Assembly: GCF_964340395.1 (NCBI RefSeq)
Contig: NC_135556.1
Coordinates: forward strand, 15,707,600 to 15,771,599
Length of the DNA: 64,000 nt
DNA from: Glandiceps talaboti
Taxonomy: Eukaryota > Hemichordata > Enteropneusta > Spengelidae
Direction: 5' to 3'
The notes beneath the pieces were generated by a model. The model had not been told where the DNA came from. It saw only the letters and a list, made by a program, of their open reading frames with translations, and ran no database searches. Shown here piece after piece: positions 1-14,045 of this stretch. Within the stretch, counting starts at the first letter, position 1, and each line of letters opens with the position of its first letter. The translations under genes were made by a program, and so were the position numbers.

Positions 1-2785
1 GCCTGTAAGCCTTTTTGATGATGTCCTGAATGTGTAACTCCCAGCTTAAATTACTTGAAAGGACAACGCCAAGATCTTTTACTTGGTTTACACGGTCGAT
101 TTTGATGGCGTTAATAGTATATTTATGAAAGATGACAGTCTTCTTCCTACTGAAAGTAATCACATTGCATTTCTTCAAATTAAATTTGAGGTGCCACAGT
201 TTGGACCACTCAGAAACGTTATTAAGATCATTGTGTAGTCTAAAACAGTCTAGATCATTAAAAATTGTCTTAAAAATCTTGGAGTCGTCTGCATACAGCA
301 AACACTCAGACGACTTAAGAACATCAGGAAAATCGTTAATATACAGGTAAAACCTCATTACAACGAATAACTTTGGACTGGGCAATTTTGTTCGTTATAT
401 CCGGATTTCGTTATAACCGTAGTGACACTTGGAGTGCCAGTCAATATGGCCGACATTGTACTGAGAGTACGCACTCATTACTCCCACTCGATTTTGAAAC
501 AAACATCACACTAGACACACAGGAATCACATATAGACGCATATTCAGTTGGAGAAAAATACAACAACAAAATGTACAATTTATTAATAAATATTAAAGTC
601 GGTAACGGTACAGTTAGTTACACATAATGTAAATTGAAATGAAAATTTTCTCACAGAGGAATAAAACGGAGCGAAAATGATGTCAACGAAAGTTTCAAGT
701 ACTGTGCACTGTATGAAATGGTCAGCGTTCATAAAGTCCTGAATATGGCTTACTTCAAAAAGTCGGTAATCTTGGTTTGACGGCGACTGGAACACATTGC
801 GCTAAACATTAGGTCTTCCATCTTGGATAGCTCTGTAAATACGGATGGGTCAACATTTTACGGGACTGCATGTAACATCGTAAGTTCAGTAAACACTGCA
901 TGGCTTCTGATGTTGTTGGGATCTTGTCAGCACAGGCAGCATTTGGGCGATGTTTTCTGAGTCTTCATCTTCACTGTTCGGCTCCTCATTGTGGTGTTGT
1001 ACTGCTGATATAATGTCGTCATCTGTCAGAGTTTCTCGCGAGTTTACCACATCATCATCGGTTGCAACGAAATCTGAAAATGACAGTTCGGGTAAATCGA
1101 GGTGACGAGACAAACTTTCCCAGAGACAGTCTACTTCATCGTCACTTGTTTCTTCTTCGGTTTCTATTGTGTTGTTTTCGGCTTCGGATGACGTGTGAAC
1201 AAACTCTGCTTTCCGGAAACAATTTGCGATCGTTGTATCTTTGACCTTCAACCAAGCATAGTGTATCATATCAATAGCGTCTTTGACTGTGATGACGGGT
1301 AAACCTTCCCCTGAATCAAGAGACATTAGCATTTTCTGGACCACTCGATTACGATAATAAGTCTTCAAATTTCTAATCACACCTTAGTCCATCGGTTGTA
1401 GCTTTGACGTGGTATTGGGCGGCAGGAACACGAGCTTCGTTGACTTGAGATTTTTAACGGCTGGGTGGGCGGGACAGTTGTCAACGAACATGAAAACTTT
1501 CCTTCTTTGGCGGGTAAATTTCTGATCTACCTGATGAATCCACTGTGAGAATAAGTTGCTGTCCATCCAAGCCTTTCGATTTGCTTGATAGTCTACGGGG
1601 AGGGAGGTAACGTTCTTGAAGCATCTTGGCTTTTTAGATTTACCGATTACTAAAGGCGTCAGTTTTTCCGACCCATCCATATTGGCGCATACCATCACAG
1701 TTATTCGATCTTTACTTTTCTTGCCGCCGGAGCAGATTTCATTCTTGAAAGATAGAGTGCATACTAAAAAGGAGCGGACCCAAGATGGAACCCTGAGGTA
1801 CACCTGATAAAACATTTCGCTATGTAAACGAGGTACCTCCAATGACAACACGCTGTTGTCGGTTATTTAAATAAGAACGAAACCATTCGAGAAGGCATCC
1901 ACTAATACCATAGGATTTCAACTTGTGTATGAGAAGCAGATGGTTAACAGAATCAAATGCTTTCGAATAATCAAGGTACAGCGAATCCACCTGTCTGCCT
2001 TTATCGAGTTCACCGCTCATAAAGTCAATGTACTCCACAAGATTCGTGGTAGTTGATCGACCCTTGAGAAATCCATGTTGGCAAGAATCGAACTAAATAT
2101 GGAACTTTCAACATGCGCATATACAGATTGGAATACGATCTTTTCAAAAACTTTGCTGACTAACGGCAGTAAAGAAATGGGACGATAATTGGTGACATCA
2201 GATCGCAGACCTGACTTAAATACAGGAACAACATGGGCTTTTTTGAAAAGTGATGGAAAAACTCCAGAATTTAAAGATTTGTTAAAAAGGATTGTCAACG
2301 GTATACATAACTGAGATGCACATTTGTGAAGTATTACACCAGATACTCCATCAAGCCCACAAGCCTTACGAGGATCTGTTCCTAACAAAATTTCCTCAAC
2401 TTATGTTGATGTTACAAAGATCTTATTCATTGAAAATTCAACAAATGACTTACATTTTGGATATTTACTGATAATATGATTAGAAAATGTTGTTTGGAAG
2501 AAATTACTGAAAGCATTAGCTATGTCCTGGGTTGACTCAGCTATCTGTTCATTATAGGTGACGTGTAATGGAAAACCGTTGTTGCTACGTTTATTGTTGA
2601 CAAATGACCAGAAACGTTTGATATTATTACTGATGGAGTTCTGAATATCGATGATGTAATCACTGAAGACCGCCTTTTGCAACGACTTGAATTCAGCTCT
2701 GAGGCGAGAGAAGTGGTCATAGTCCTCCTGTTGACTGGTTTTACGGAACTTGAGCCGTGCGTCTTCTTTCTGTATGTTTAAGTAA
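1..2785 (-). mobile_element. 5'-truncated LINE (non-LTR retrotransposon), reverse transcriptase part, interrupted by a Tigger
   Basis: Read on the minus strand, this is the reverse transcriptase of a jockey/CR1-like LINE. It starts near 2785 with a linker, without the endonuclease domain. From 2682 to 2401 it has FWSFVNNKRSNNG. From 2388 it has RKACGLDGVSG, then VTNYRPISLLPLVSKVFEKI, then YLDYSKAFDSVNH at about 1960, and SGVPQGSILGPLLF near 1790. The catalytic YADD motif follows at about 290, in YADDSKIF, and the thumb (LKFNLKKC) runs on to the window edge. The gap between GPLLFS and YINDF is filled by a Tigger DNA transposon (344-1761). The copy is dead: an in-frame stop lies near 2401 and the frame shifts near 2090. 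The 3' end is outside the window. The clade assignment is inference from motif style. Confidence 0.9.
344..1761 (-). mobile_element. Tigger/pogo DNA transposon, N-terminal half deleted, nested in the LINE
   Basis: The minus strand encodes a DDE_1 (pogo/Tigger) transposase fragment. It starts at GGKKSKDRITVMVCANMDG (about 1725) and has the second catalytic Asp in FVDNCPAHP and the third in LPPNTTSKLQPMD (about 1390). A TAA stop then replaces the usual Gln of MDQGVI, and the C-terminal region continues (GVIRNLKTYYRNRVVQKML) to a stop at 886. The helix-turn-helix/CENP-B domain and first catalytic Asp are missing. The 3' terminal inverted repeat begins at 344 (CAGGTAAAACCTCATTACAA), with Tigger-like sub-terminal repeats to about 420, and abuts a TA at 342-343. 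No matching repeat exists at the other end near 1761, so the element is 5'-deleted and cannot move. Confidence 0.9.
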
Positions 2786-3020
2786 AATGATTATATTATG
2801 ATCATATTATTTAGAAAGATTGTAAGTTGAACCCAAATTTTCTTCCTTTGTTGACAATGGGTTTGAATTTTCTTGAACATAGCAACAGCAAAGTTTTTTT
2901 CGAGGCGCATTCTACACTAATACACGTATAATCAACGATGTGATTATATCGTGACATGGGAATTGTCAATAGTACTATATTACTTTACATCAAGGTGGGC
3001 CAGGTTACCGCCTGGTATAA
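2786..3020. other. Intergenic, no feature seen
   Basis: AT-rich sequence between the LINE and a retroposed insertion. No open frame or repeat is recognised. Confidence 0.6.
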
Positions 3021-3425
3021 GTTGTGACCGGTCTAGGGTCCAGGAGCATAAATGGGAATCATTCGTTTTGTAATTATTAAGTTACTGTAAGCCATGCAAC
3101 TGGTTTTTCATCTGGGTAGGGATTAGTTTTATGTCTGTGATTAAGTTAGGTTTCTGTGCTTAATCTTTTCATTACAGATCTTTCTGTGCAAGATATTGTT
3201 ACATTATTCTTTATCAATTGTAATTATTTTCAATCCTATGTATTAATTTATTTAATTAAGTTAACCCATCCTCTCTCCCCCTCACCGTTTGTACTTCCTG
3301 TGTTTTTTCTGTAATGTATTGTTTTCCTTTATATTGTCTTGCAGTTGTATTGAATGTTAATAAAAAAAAAATAAAAAAATAAAAAAAAATGATAAAAAAA
3401 GAAAAATAAAAGTTGTGACCGGTCT
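3021..3425 (+). mobile_element. Retroposed insertion with A-rich tail and 15-bp target site duplication
   Basis: The 15-mer AGTTGTGACCGGTCT occurs at 3021-3035 and again at 3411-3425. Between the copies lies 375 bp that ends with TGAATGTTAATAAA and an A-rich tail (about 3359-3410). Target duplication plus poly(A) tail is the signature of LINE-mediated retroposition. The insert has no long open frame, and its end resembles a LINE 3' UTR, so it is most likely a 5'-truncated LINE tail or a SINE. The identical duplication suggests a fairly recent insertion. Confidence 0.85.
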
Positions 3426-5480
3426 GACGTCATAGTAGTTGGTGCTTTGGTCTGCGCAGGAACAGACGATAATTACGATATGATCCGATATTTCATTTAC
3501 AGACACGGAATAGGGCAGTGTCTTTTCTGTTTGTCATGAATTGCCTGTGTTTCTCACGAGAGTTTTCTCTTAGAAGTTAAAACTTTTCAGATTGGAGATG
3601 AGGTGGAACACACAGCCAAATACGAGTAATGCAGAAACTGCAACTGAAAAGAATTCAAAATATTGAAACATGAAATAGTCTTAACCAATACACTGATGAG
3701 AATAAATGTTGGCAAATAAATACTCGAGGTGACCCTACAACACGGAGGGAAACCTACAGTGGTGTATGTTACTAGTAAGTTGTACTCCCTATATCGTCTA
3801 GTTAGAGGCAAATCTGACTGATGAAGTATGGAATCAGGTATATATGAATTAGTTCTCAGTCAGAGATCTGAAGGCCGTCAGACATTTAGTCTGTGTGACT
3901 GGCTAATTAGATTTTGAGTCCCCGTTTATTTGAAGCCCGCTCTTAGACATTATAAAGCCACATATTAAATGTCTAGTCATATATATATATTCCAAGTATC
4001 AATCACTAAGCAAGGATTCAAAATTCCACTGTTTATTCAAATAGGGCAAAACAAAGTTGCAATCCGAAAGTCGCGTTTTGGAGGCAAAGTCAAAGAAATA
4101 TAGGGTCGGTTGGGTCATGAGAGATGTTAACATAAAAGGGGCCGCCCGAAGAGAGACTTAATCAGGTTTTATTGGCATTTTAATGTTCTATTCGATAGAA
4201 AATTGCTACCAACTCCAACGGTGTCTCAAGGCACTTGTTCCACATACCCTATTCAAGTTAATATGTCTCGCTTGATGAATGAAGTACATGATGGGTCTTG
4301 TTGCGATGTGGGCCACAAGTACTGAAGAAGTGAGAAAGAACGCGTACGTTGTCATAGGTTTAACAGTGTTTGGTAAAAGCAACTTCTTGTTCAGATATTA
4401 ATGGTACACATTTTAAAAGTACAGATGGCTTGTTCTGGCAAATTATACTACTCACAAGGTCTAAATATTTTAGTTTTGTGTGTCGAAGGGTCGCGGACTT
4501 AAGGGCACCGGTCAGTTACTTCGGCAGGGGTGAGGGGGTGGTTGGATAGATAGAGGATCGCCCTGGTTTTGAATTTGGCAGTGGGGGATCATCCTGTTGT
4601 GAAATATTTTGAGGGGTGGGGGTCATTGTGTTTGGAAGAAAAATCCATTCCTACGAAATATGGTTCTTGTCCCCGTTTCTTACCTATATTCGTTAATATT
4701 ACTCCACCTACATTTTGTAGAGTGACATCTACATATACACATACAGAATATACATGTATTACCCACCACAAGTAGATTAAATGGTCTACTCTTCACTATG
4801 AAGGGAATAATACACTATTGCGGACACTACATGTTATCGACACTACAATCACCTCATCTCATCAGATTCCAGTTTCTATTATACATAGTAGATATGAGCT
4901 CCTAAAGTTCTCTAACATGCCACTGACTTTACTACTATATCTGTAATAATAATGTCAATATAACAATGTTGTAGACTCTACCATTTTTATGTTACATGTG
5001 AAACTGAATAAGTTTCATTGTGGACTTTACCTAAAAGGCTATGAATAACCTACACCTTGTCTTAATAGCGCCAAGAGACCTCTGATCTGCTAGGGAGAGC
5101 ACCTATATTACATGTGAAATTACGTATATACTATCAATAGCTAATGACTTTTCAAGAATATTACATGTTTCTAGTGTGTGCAATCAAAACATGCATTACT
5201 CCATATTTGCTTTAGATCCTTTCGAAATAGTTTAAATGTTAAAAGCAGGCTGTGTCAAAACTGAATTTTCTTTCCTGGTGTTTTCTGAATGAAGTAATAG
5301 GTTAATAGGGCGCATAGTAATTATATGTGCTTGGCTTGATAGATGACTACCAAGCCGCGACTGTAATGGAAATTGATTTTTGTTATTTTTCCAATTACAT
5401 TACTAATAATACTGTCCATGGGGGTCATGGGAGCTGCACATCGTTCACATTAAGACAGTCCTTACATGTGTTAATGTGCA
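3426..5480. other. Intergenic, no gene seen
   Basis: Short unrelated open frames only, none with a recognisable domain. Near 4101 lies one copy of a dispersed motif (ATAGGGTCGGTTGGGTCAT) that recurs at about 16232, 25201, 29536 and 35722. Confidence 0.6.
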
Positions 5481-5740
5481 GTTAGCATGGTAGCACGGCT
5501 AAGATGTCCCGCTTGGAAGTTTCGAGTTCGAGCCTCGCCTCTGGTATTTGTTTCTGAATGGCTAAAGTGGAAAGTTTGAACCACGATTATCGACCAGGCT
5601 ATATAGCTTGGGATCTTGTAGGGTAGAGCGTGCTATGTGACGTATTTAATCCTATACCTTTACAGAGGCAAAGGAATAGATGGTGTGCTCTCACTGGAGT
5701 TGATGTATACAGCATAATCATCAATTTGGTCATGGCTTGG
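5481..5740 (+). mobile_element. tRNA-derived SINE, copy 1
   Basis: A tRNA-like head carries an A-box-like stretch (TAGCATGGTAGCACGG, from 5483) and a B box GAGTTCGAGCC (5524-5534). It is followed by a body starting TTTCTGAATGGCTAAA that contains TTTGAACCACGATTATCGACC. The body matches the SINE at 44501-45122 in order and spacing (TTTCTGAATGGTTAAA, TTTGAACCATGATCACTG). A run of G follows at about 5739-5752. Three copies in the window support a family rather than a tRNA pseudogene. No clear target duplication was seen. Confidence 0.7.
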
Positions 5741-6719
5741 GGGGGGGGGGGGTTATGCTTCAATCTTTATCTTTGAGTAGACTTGCCTATACTACAAAGT
5801 AGGTGAATTGTTCAAAGAGACAGTCAACAAGTAGCTAGTGTATCAATAAATCATGTAAATTACGGTTTTGCTGTCACGATAATATCAATAATGATATCTG
5901 CAATCACAGCGAATATACATTCTCATTAAAGTTACACTTGTCTTGTAATACTAAAAAACGACTTTTAGTTAATCATTTCTGCTGTGATATACAATAAATG
6001 ATTTGATCGTATAACGACGTTCTTCAAGCTGTGTTGACATTATGTTATCAAGTTTTTTTTCACAGTTTCAAAACGATAAGAATTAACATTCTAAAAGTGT
6101 ACTATCCATCTTTTGAGATATTCTGTTTATTGTAGCGGTTAGATTAGATGTAATACCCGTGTTTAGATTAATACTCGTGATACTTTTAATGAAATAAATC
6201 ACTTTTTACATAACATGACTGCAGTGATTAAAAGAGATCATATCCAGCCATGTATACGTTACCTACTCAATCAGTAAAATCAGTTTACTTTATTTCATAA
6301 AGAACTCTCATAAAGTAGCTATATATTGAGCAATTAGTCACCGTACAATCAAACATTGGTGTGTAATCCTTATCAATTTGACGCCGGACACAAATCTGAC
6401 AATTGTTCACAGTGGACAATTGTAAGGAGATTTATCCGGGCTTCCAAATCCCTTCAAAGCATGAATGTGCATTGATTTGTACTCTCAGACTTTCTCGTAC
6501 GTGTCAACGTTGAAGCATTGACTTGAATATAATACATGTTTTGAAACAGGTCACGGTGTAAACTGAATACCTACTGTAAGGGCAAACATGGCATCCTTGG
6601 TATTGTTATTCCTGCACACATTGTTGAAATGAAAATACTGAGCTGCCATCTTATGATCCTCTTTTTCTCAACTAGTATTTACTTGTGTGCAAGCAATACC
6701 CCCTTGGTAAATTAATTAT
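5741..6719. other. Intergenic, nothing recognised
   Basis: AT-rich, with a short poly-G run at the left edge. No convincing coding potential or repeat structure was seen. Confidence 0.5.
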
Positions 6720-7450
6720 GCAAACCTCTCTTTAAAGTTTGTTTACTACATCAATAAGCTATGTAGGACAACTGTAGTTTGCTATCCCCAATGGTACGTA
6801 CGAAATGTAATTCGAAGCACAGGTGTGTAAGATATTGCCTATCAAATTACCAAAAAATCAGTAGTTATGCAAATGACTCATTGTAATACAACCTGCACCG
6901 TCCGTCAAGTTACATTGTATCCGTTATAGTCAATGTACATGTGTTTAACAAATCATAAGAAATTTGAAACGAGCATTCTCAAGATGTTATGTACTTACTA
7001 CTAAAAATCATTAAATATGCAAATGACACATTACATGAGTGTAGATTATTAACTACATCATCAAGCTATAAGCAAAGCCCTGTGCTTTGTTAATACTAAT
7101 AAATGTACAAAATCATATGAAAGTTGAAGCCAACATTCTTAAGATATTGCCTAATTACAGTGAACCGTTTATGCCATTGACTCGTTACAAATAAACATTA
7201 CACTATCAAGCTTTATAGGTCACATACGCTTGTTTATCATCAATGTAGGTACCAAGTTGTATGTAATTTGAAGCTTACATGCATTCTGAAAATATAGCTC
7301 AACTGCTGAAAATGACTAGCAATAATCATTAATATTCATGGCATTAACCAATACATATAGGCCTGATTAATTCTTGCTATTACGATGCGAAAAATGTGTA
7401 GCACAGTTCATGAGAATTAATGCAGTAGTTTTTGAGATATATCTATGCAG

Positions 7451-7500
<50 letters not shown>

Positions 7501-7545
7501 GCAAACCTTTGCGGAAGGTAACAAACAAACAAAATGACACTCCTG
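6720..7545 (+). mobile_element. Helentron-like non-autonomous element: ~155-bp tandem units, (AGAC)n, terminal hairpin
   Basis: Four diverged tandem units of about 150-160 bp run from about 6720 to 7330. Landmarks are GATATTGCC-like words at 6831, 6983, 7143 and about 7292, each followed by a word like ATGCAAATGACTCATT and then a CATCAAGCTATA-like word. Next come a conserved block (CATTAATATTCATGG; TGCAGTAGTTTTTGAGATAT), an (AGAC)n microsatellite (about 7446-7500), and the hairpin ACCTT-TGCGG-AAGGT (about 7506-7520). Core repeats plus microsatellite plus 3' hairpin is the known plan of Helentron-associated elements (HINE/DINE-TR, bivalve pearl). The family name is inference; the structure is seen directly. 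Confidence 0.6.
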
Positions 7546-8989
7546 TGTATTAATAGCTTTGTTTTTATTTTACAATAGTTATCATTTTCTATTCGGAAGA
7601 CTGATGTCAAATAATAGGTTGGTGTTAAGTGTAGACGTACGTTTACTTTACTTTCTAACTTTAAGGTGTAATAACCTTAATAGACATTGCTAGGCTTTAG
7701 TGCTCAGAACATACATGGATGATGCACATTAAAATCCATTCTGGGGCAATTTGGAGAGGTTGAGTAAAAATAAGCACACGCTCACGTACGTGACATATAC
7801 ATTCAGTGCATCCAGATTTGTTAACATCGTTGCATGTTGGAGCTTAAAGGCCTGAAGATATAGATCGTCGAAGGATGAATTGAATCTGTGTCATGTATTA
7901 TCTCACGAGCTTTGGAAGCAATCTGAAAAACTGACACGCGAGAAATGGACTATGAATACAAAGATTCATCTGCAGGAAAACTACTATAAGCTTAATGCTT
8001 GGTGATTGTGCAATTCAATATCGTGTGTTTTTTGACAGTGTAATTCCAAATTGTCCATATCATGCGAAATGCTACCATACGATGTCGTGCTAGTTTTTCG
8101 TTATATCACTTATATTAATTTCATACAGAAATGTACCACCCACAGCTAAATGGGCTGCTGTGGAAATGCATATAGTCATTACCCTTCACCGTGCAAGCCT
8201 CGATGCAAAATGTCGTTTCAGGAGTTTAAGAAAATGATATGATGCTAGTTTAGATGCAATTGTCCCATGCAATCAGTGTATCTTGAATTAAAATTTTGAT
8301 ATAATGATTGAACATAATGTGTAGATGATGGCAATTTTACACAGAGGTATATTTAACCTTTGGTGGCCTTTAGCGCATAATATTGATAACGTATGATTGG
8401 TGCTTTCATCTGTACGCCTTGGCGATTGACATTATTCTGTGAGTCTGAGCTGTTTCTTTTCACTGCATGTCCTGATATATACTGAAGTGAAGGTATGGAG
8501 AAGCACATGCGTATTAAACACATGTGTACCTATATCTAAATGGAAGATTATCTGTGGGTGTGTGTGTGTAGTCCAAGTAAATTCAAACCTTACGGTATAC
8601 ATACGAATTAATGATGTTGTTAAAATAATAAATCCCATTAAACAAAAATTTCAATTCAAAAAAGTCATTGGAAATGTAGTTTTAATGTCCATACGAACGG
8701 CATTATTGGCATATGTGTTTGTGCATAGTTGTTTACGGTATATTGTAGAATTATCTTCAATATTATTCTATCAATCATGTTTATAAACTATCGGCTCTAT
8801 GATAAGTTAATTCCAGTGACATCAAATTTGATTCCAAAATATCCTTAGGTTATTATTTTTAGCAGTAATATTTCGATAACGTCATTCTTTGTGAGTTCTA
8901 CGATCTGAATTCATCATAGGGAAATACAGGAGTAGGACGAAATAGTAGAAAGCCTCCAACTTACATCACTGCAGGATAGACGTACGCCT
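7546..8989. other. Intergenic, no gene seen
   Basis: AT-rich. A 115-codon open frame at 8439-8786 has no domain and low complexity, so it is not called. Confidence 0.5.
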
Positions 8990-9310
8990 GATATGACTGT
9001 CAGGCTAATATTTCTATGCAGGGCGGGCGAGGGCCTAGTACCAGCAATTCAACCAGCGGACTATCTTCGACCAGTAAGGCCAAAATGTCTATAAAAGCTA
9101 GGAAATTACCGGACTGTATGTCAGCTAACATTGTTGAACACGTGTAGGGTCTATGGTTGAACTAATCGTTACTAACAAATTGACAATTGTAAAACTGCTG
9201 TCATTCTTTGTAAAAAAACATTAATAGACTGGAACCATCTGGACAATAGTACTGTGTGCGCTAAATCTTGTGACGCCTTTAAAATGACAGTCTCTGTCAA
9301 AAACCATTCT
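8990..9310 (+). mobile_element. Relic of a LINE reverse transcriptase C-terminus
   Basis: Plus-strand reading gives LVPAIQPADYLRPVRPK (about 9033-9083). After a change of frame it gives KTLIDWNHLDNSTV and CDAFKMTV (about 9215-9285). These match the typical end of jockey/CR1-type reverse transcriptases (GLVPAIPPADYL..., T.IDWN.LP..V, S.DAFK..L). There are stops and frame changes, and nothing upstream is recognisable. It is an old, short fragment. Confidence 0.55.
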
Positions 9311-11989
9311 GACCTAATGCTCTCCTAATTTCTTCCCATGACTTACACTGTAATTTTACAGATACAGACTCAGATGAAACACATCGAGAATGATACAACC
9401 ACAAAAACAACATATAACTCGATTCTGTCTCTTCTGATTAGGAGTATTACTGTATGCGTGTACATTCACCACAGGCAACCTCTATAATATTTATTAAAAA
9501 GTTATTAAAAAAGCTCTTACCTTTTCCCTAAACCCCGGTTGATTAGTATCTGACATTTCCTTCGTCCTCGGGTACACTTCTAACTTAAAGTTTTGCCCCG
9601 ATGTTAGCATACTCGCTATGATTTCAAATATAGGACACTTGAAATTGGACGTTGGCAGTTTGTATATAATACATTTATACGCCACTGTATAAAGACTTAT
9701 ACAAACTTTGATTAAATGATTTGATAGTAAACCATATGCTAGCCTAGGCCCAAGGGTATTCAGTGCCGTCTTTAAAAATATCCCTCCCGAGGTATATATG
9801 ATTGCAGTAAATCCTTGTTCAAAACCAATTATCTTGTCAAGGACATATCGCGAGAGAAAGAAAAAAGAACCATTGACTAACTTTCGTCATTCTAAGGCAA
9901 GTTCTGTATAATATATCATGATTCGTTTTGGTTGCGTATGATCTCAGATCAATTGCATATGTTATTTCGACGGAAGAAATTTTAAGAGGCCGACCACATG
10001 ACACTATGAACTAACAGGACAAAAGTAACGTTTTGATGAGTTTATCGGGTCATTACGTAAAAGCAGTAAGCTTAACTTTCTTGGGTGATCTGCTTTATGG
10101 AGTCTTTGACTACAGCGATGATTTAAACCTCAGCCCACTAAGTGGTCTGAGTTGAAACCAAAAGTACTCGTTAAAACAAAATAAGAATAGCAACAAAATA
10201 CATAAAAGTCAATTTCGAATTGGGATAGCTTTCATGTTTTCAAGAAGTACTAAAAATTGAGATAGAAATAATCACTCTGGGCATGAAATTATGTTTATAA
10301 TGTTCGTTTTTCTATACAATATTATAACCATATGGGTTATCAGGAATGATTATGTAGGCGAGTTATACTATAATAAAGAACAGAGCCGATAGCTAGAAAG
10401 TGTCCTCCTGGAGAGCATGCAATGACGTACAAGCAATGAGGGGGAATCATATACGTCTACCAAGCACTATCACATAAAATCTATCACAAACATGTACACA
10501 TGTACATTATGGTTTAATACAAATGAATACTACAATTCTCGAATTCCGTATACAGTAGAATTTTGAGAACTGGTACATACAGCTTGGGTTAATAAGAGTG
10601 TCAATTCTATATAGGGTTGCCATGGTAACGCTTCCCCAAAACACTTGTAAGTATATTAGGTTGGAACAACGTATATTAGGTTGGAACGACGTATACCACA
10701 AATGAAATTCTATGAGATGATTAGATACAATGCCGAGTATATGTTTCAACCTCAGACCTTCTATAGCGGTCAGGGATAATAACAAGATAGTAATGCTGTG
10801 GCAAGATATTTCCTAAATGTCTGTAAATGTAAGCATCGAATTCCTGTATCAACCTATCTATATGGCTCATTACAAATGAAGCAAATAATCCTAGGTATAC
10901 TGGATGTTTTGATTATTTTTCATGTCATCAAAAATATATGAAAGTCCATAAACACGCCTTTCCTATCACAAACATTTGCAATGCACATGACTAAGGTTGC
11001 AAGCTTTTAGGGTACCAGATTCGCGCACGAAATTTTGCATAAAAGAGTATTAATATTACCCCACATCCCGATCCACGAACAAAACGTTTAATGTGGAAAA
11101 AAGCGAAATCATAACTACCGATTATTAGCGTTTGGAATGTCCGACGTTACTAATGTGATTTTCTTGATAAATGAAATAGTTTCCCTTGGGAAAAATAAAA
11201 ATAATACTAACTGATGTCGTCCCCAATCGAACAACACCAAAATCTACTGTGAAAGGGATTAAACTTCTGATAACAATTGGACATGTTAGTAAAAATGATT
11301 TATTGAAGAGAGTGGATAGTATTGCGCGATTAGAGGTACGTTGTACTATATGGGCCTGAATTAAGTGACCTACTGTACGCAAATAAATTCAACAAAACTA
11401 TCAAATTCATCTGTAAAGATGCAAGCTTGATTGGCGCATTGTTTGATATAGTTTGCCGAAAGGCATGCCAATATCGTACTCTCACACATGTAAAGTGTTA
11501 GCTTATGTGTGCTTAATTTGACAGCAGCACTGGTACAGCTGGACCATGATGAGGTATATTCTACCCGGAGAGAATATATTTACACATATTCTGTAACATG
11601 CGAATGATTTAGGTTATGCTTTTCTATGGATGGCGTCAAAAATGATTTCAAACGGAAATGCACATCATTAAATTGTATACATCCTTCCCCGGTCACATGA
11701 TGTCTATTTTCTACAACAGTTATATTTGGAATTATATACAAAAGTATTATTTGTGAGTGAGTGCCGGTAATTTTATGAAAAAACTAATCAAAGGGAAATT
11801 CGCTTGGAGATATTTCTAAAGGCCAAGCCAGCTTAAAAAAACTACTAGTCATGTCGATATCGACTTAGTTACATGTAATCAAATCTTCAGACCTGTCAAT
11901 CACAATGTGTAAATTTTGTCTGAGTCGAGATATGGTGATCACTTTTCATCATGAATCTACAGCACCCTTCCAAATTTGTCAGTATCATC
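9311..11989. other. Intergenic with small repeats
   Basis: No gene recognised. A 20-bp unit GTATATTAGGTTGGAACAAC is repeated twice at 10651-10690 with one mismatch. A near-palindrome CTCAGCCCACTAAGTGGTCTG lies at about 10131, and a related one at about 30223. Confidence 0.5.
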
Positions 11990-12130
11990 GACAGGGAACA
12001 AAACATGGATAAAAGAAAGAAGAATGTCTGAGGCCATGTACCTCAAAGTCAACAATCCATCACTTAATGCCAGTGTAGGAAAATATGACGTTCCACCTAT
12101 CTACAGTGACATCATCACAGAAGGTGGACA
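11990..12130 (+). mobile_element. Possible Penelope-type or GIY-YIG-bearing retroelement relic
   Basis: One plus-strand frame at about 12025-12110 reads RRMSEAMYLKVNNPSLN followed by GKYDVPPIYSD. This resembles the stretch that follows the GIY-YIG nuclease in Penelope-like and related retroelements (K/REA.Y....PSLNR..G......IY). It is a short, decayed fossil with no intact reverse transcriptase nearby. Identification rests on this one motif and is tentative. Confidence 0.35.

Positions 12131-14045
<1,915 letters not shown>

Noticed and set aside
8439-8786. 115-codon open frame
   Set aside because: No recognisable domain; a minus-strand frame overlaps it equally well, as expected by chance.
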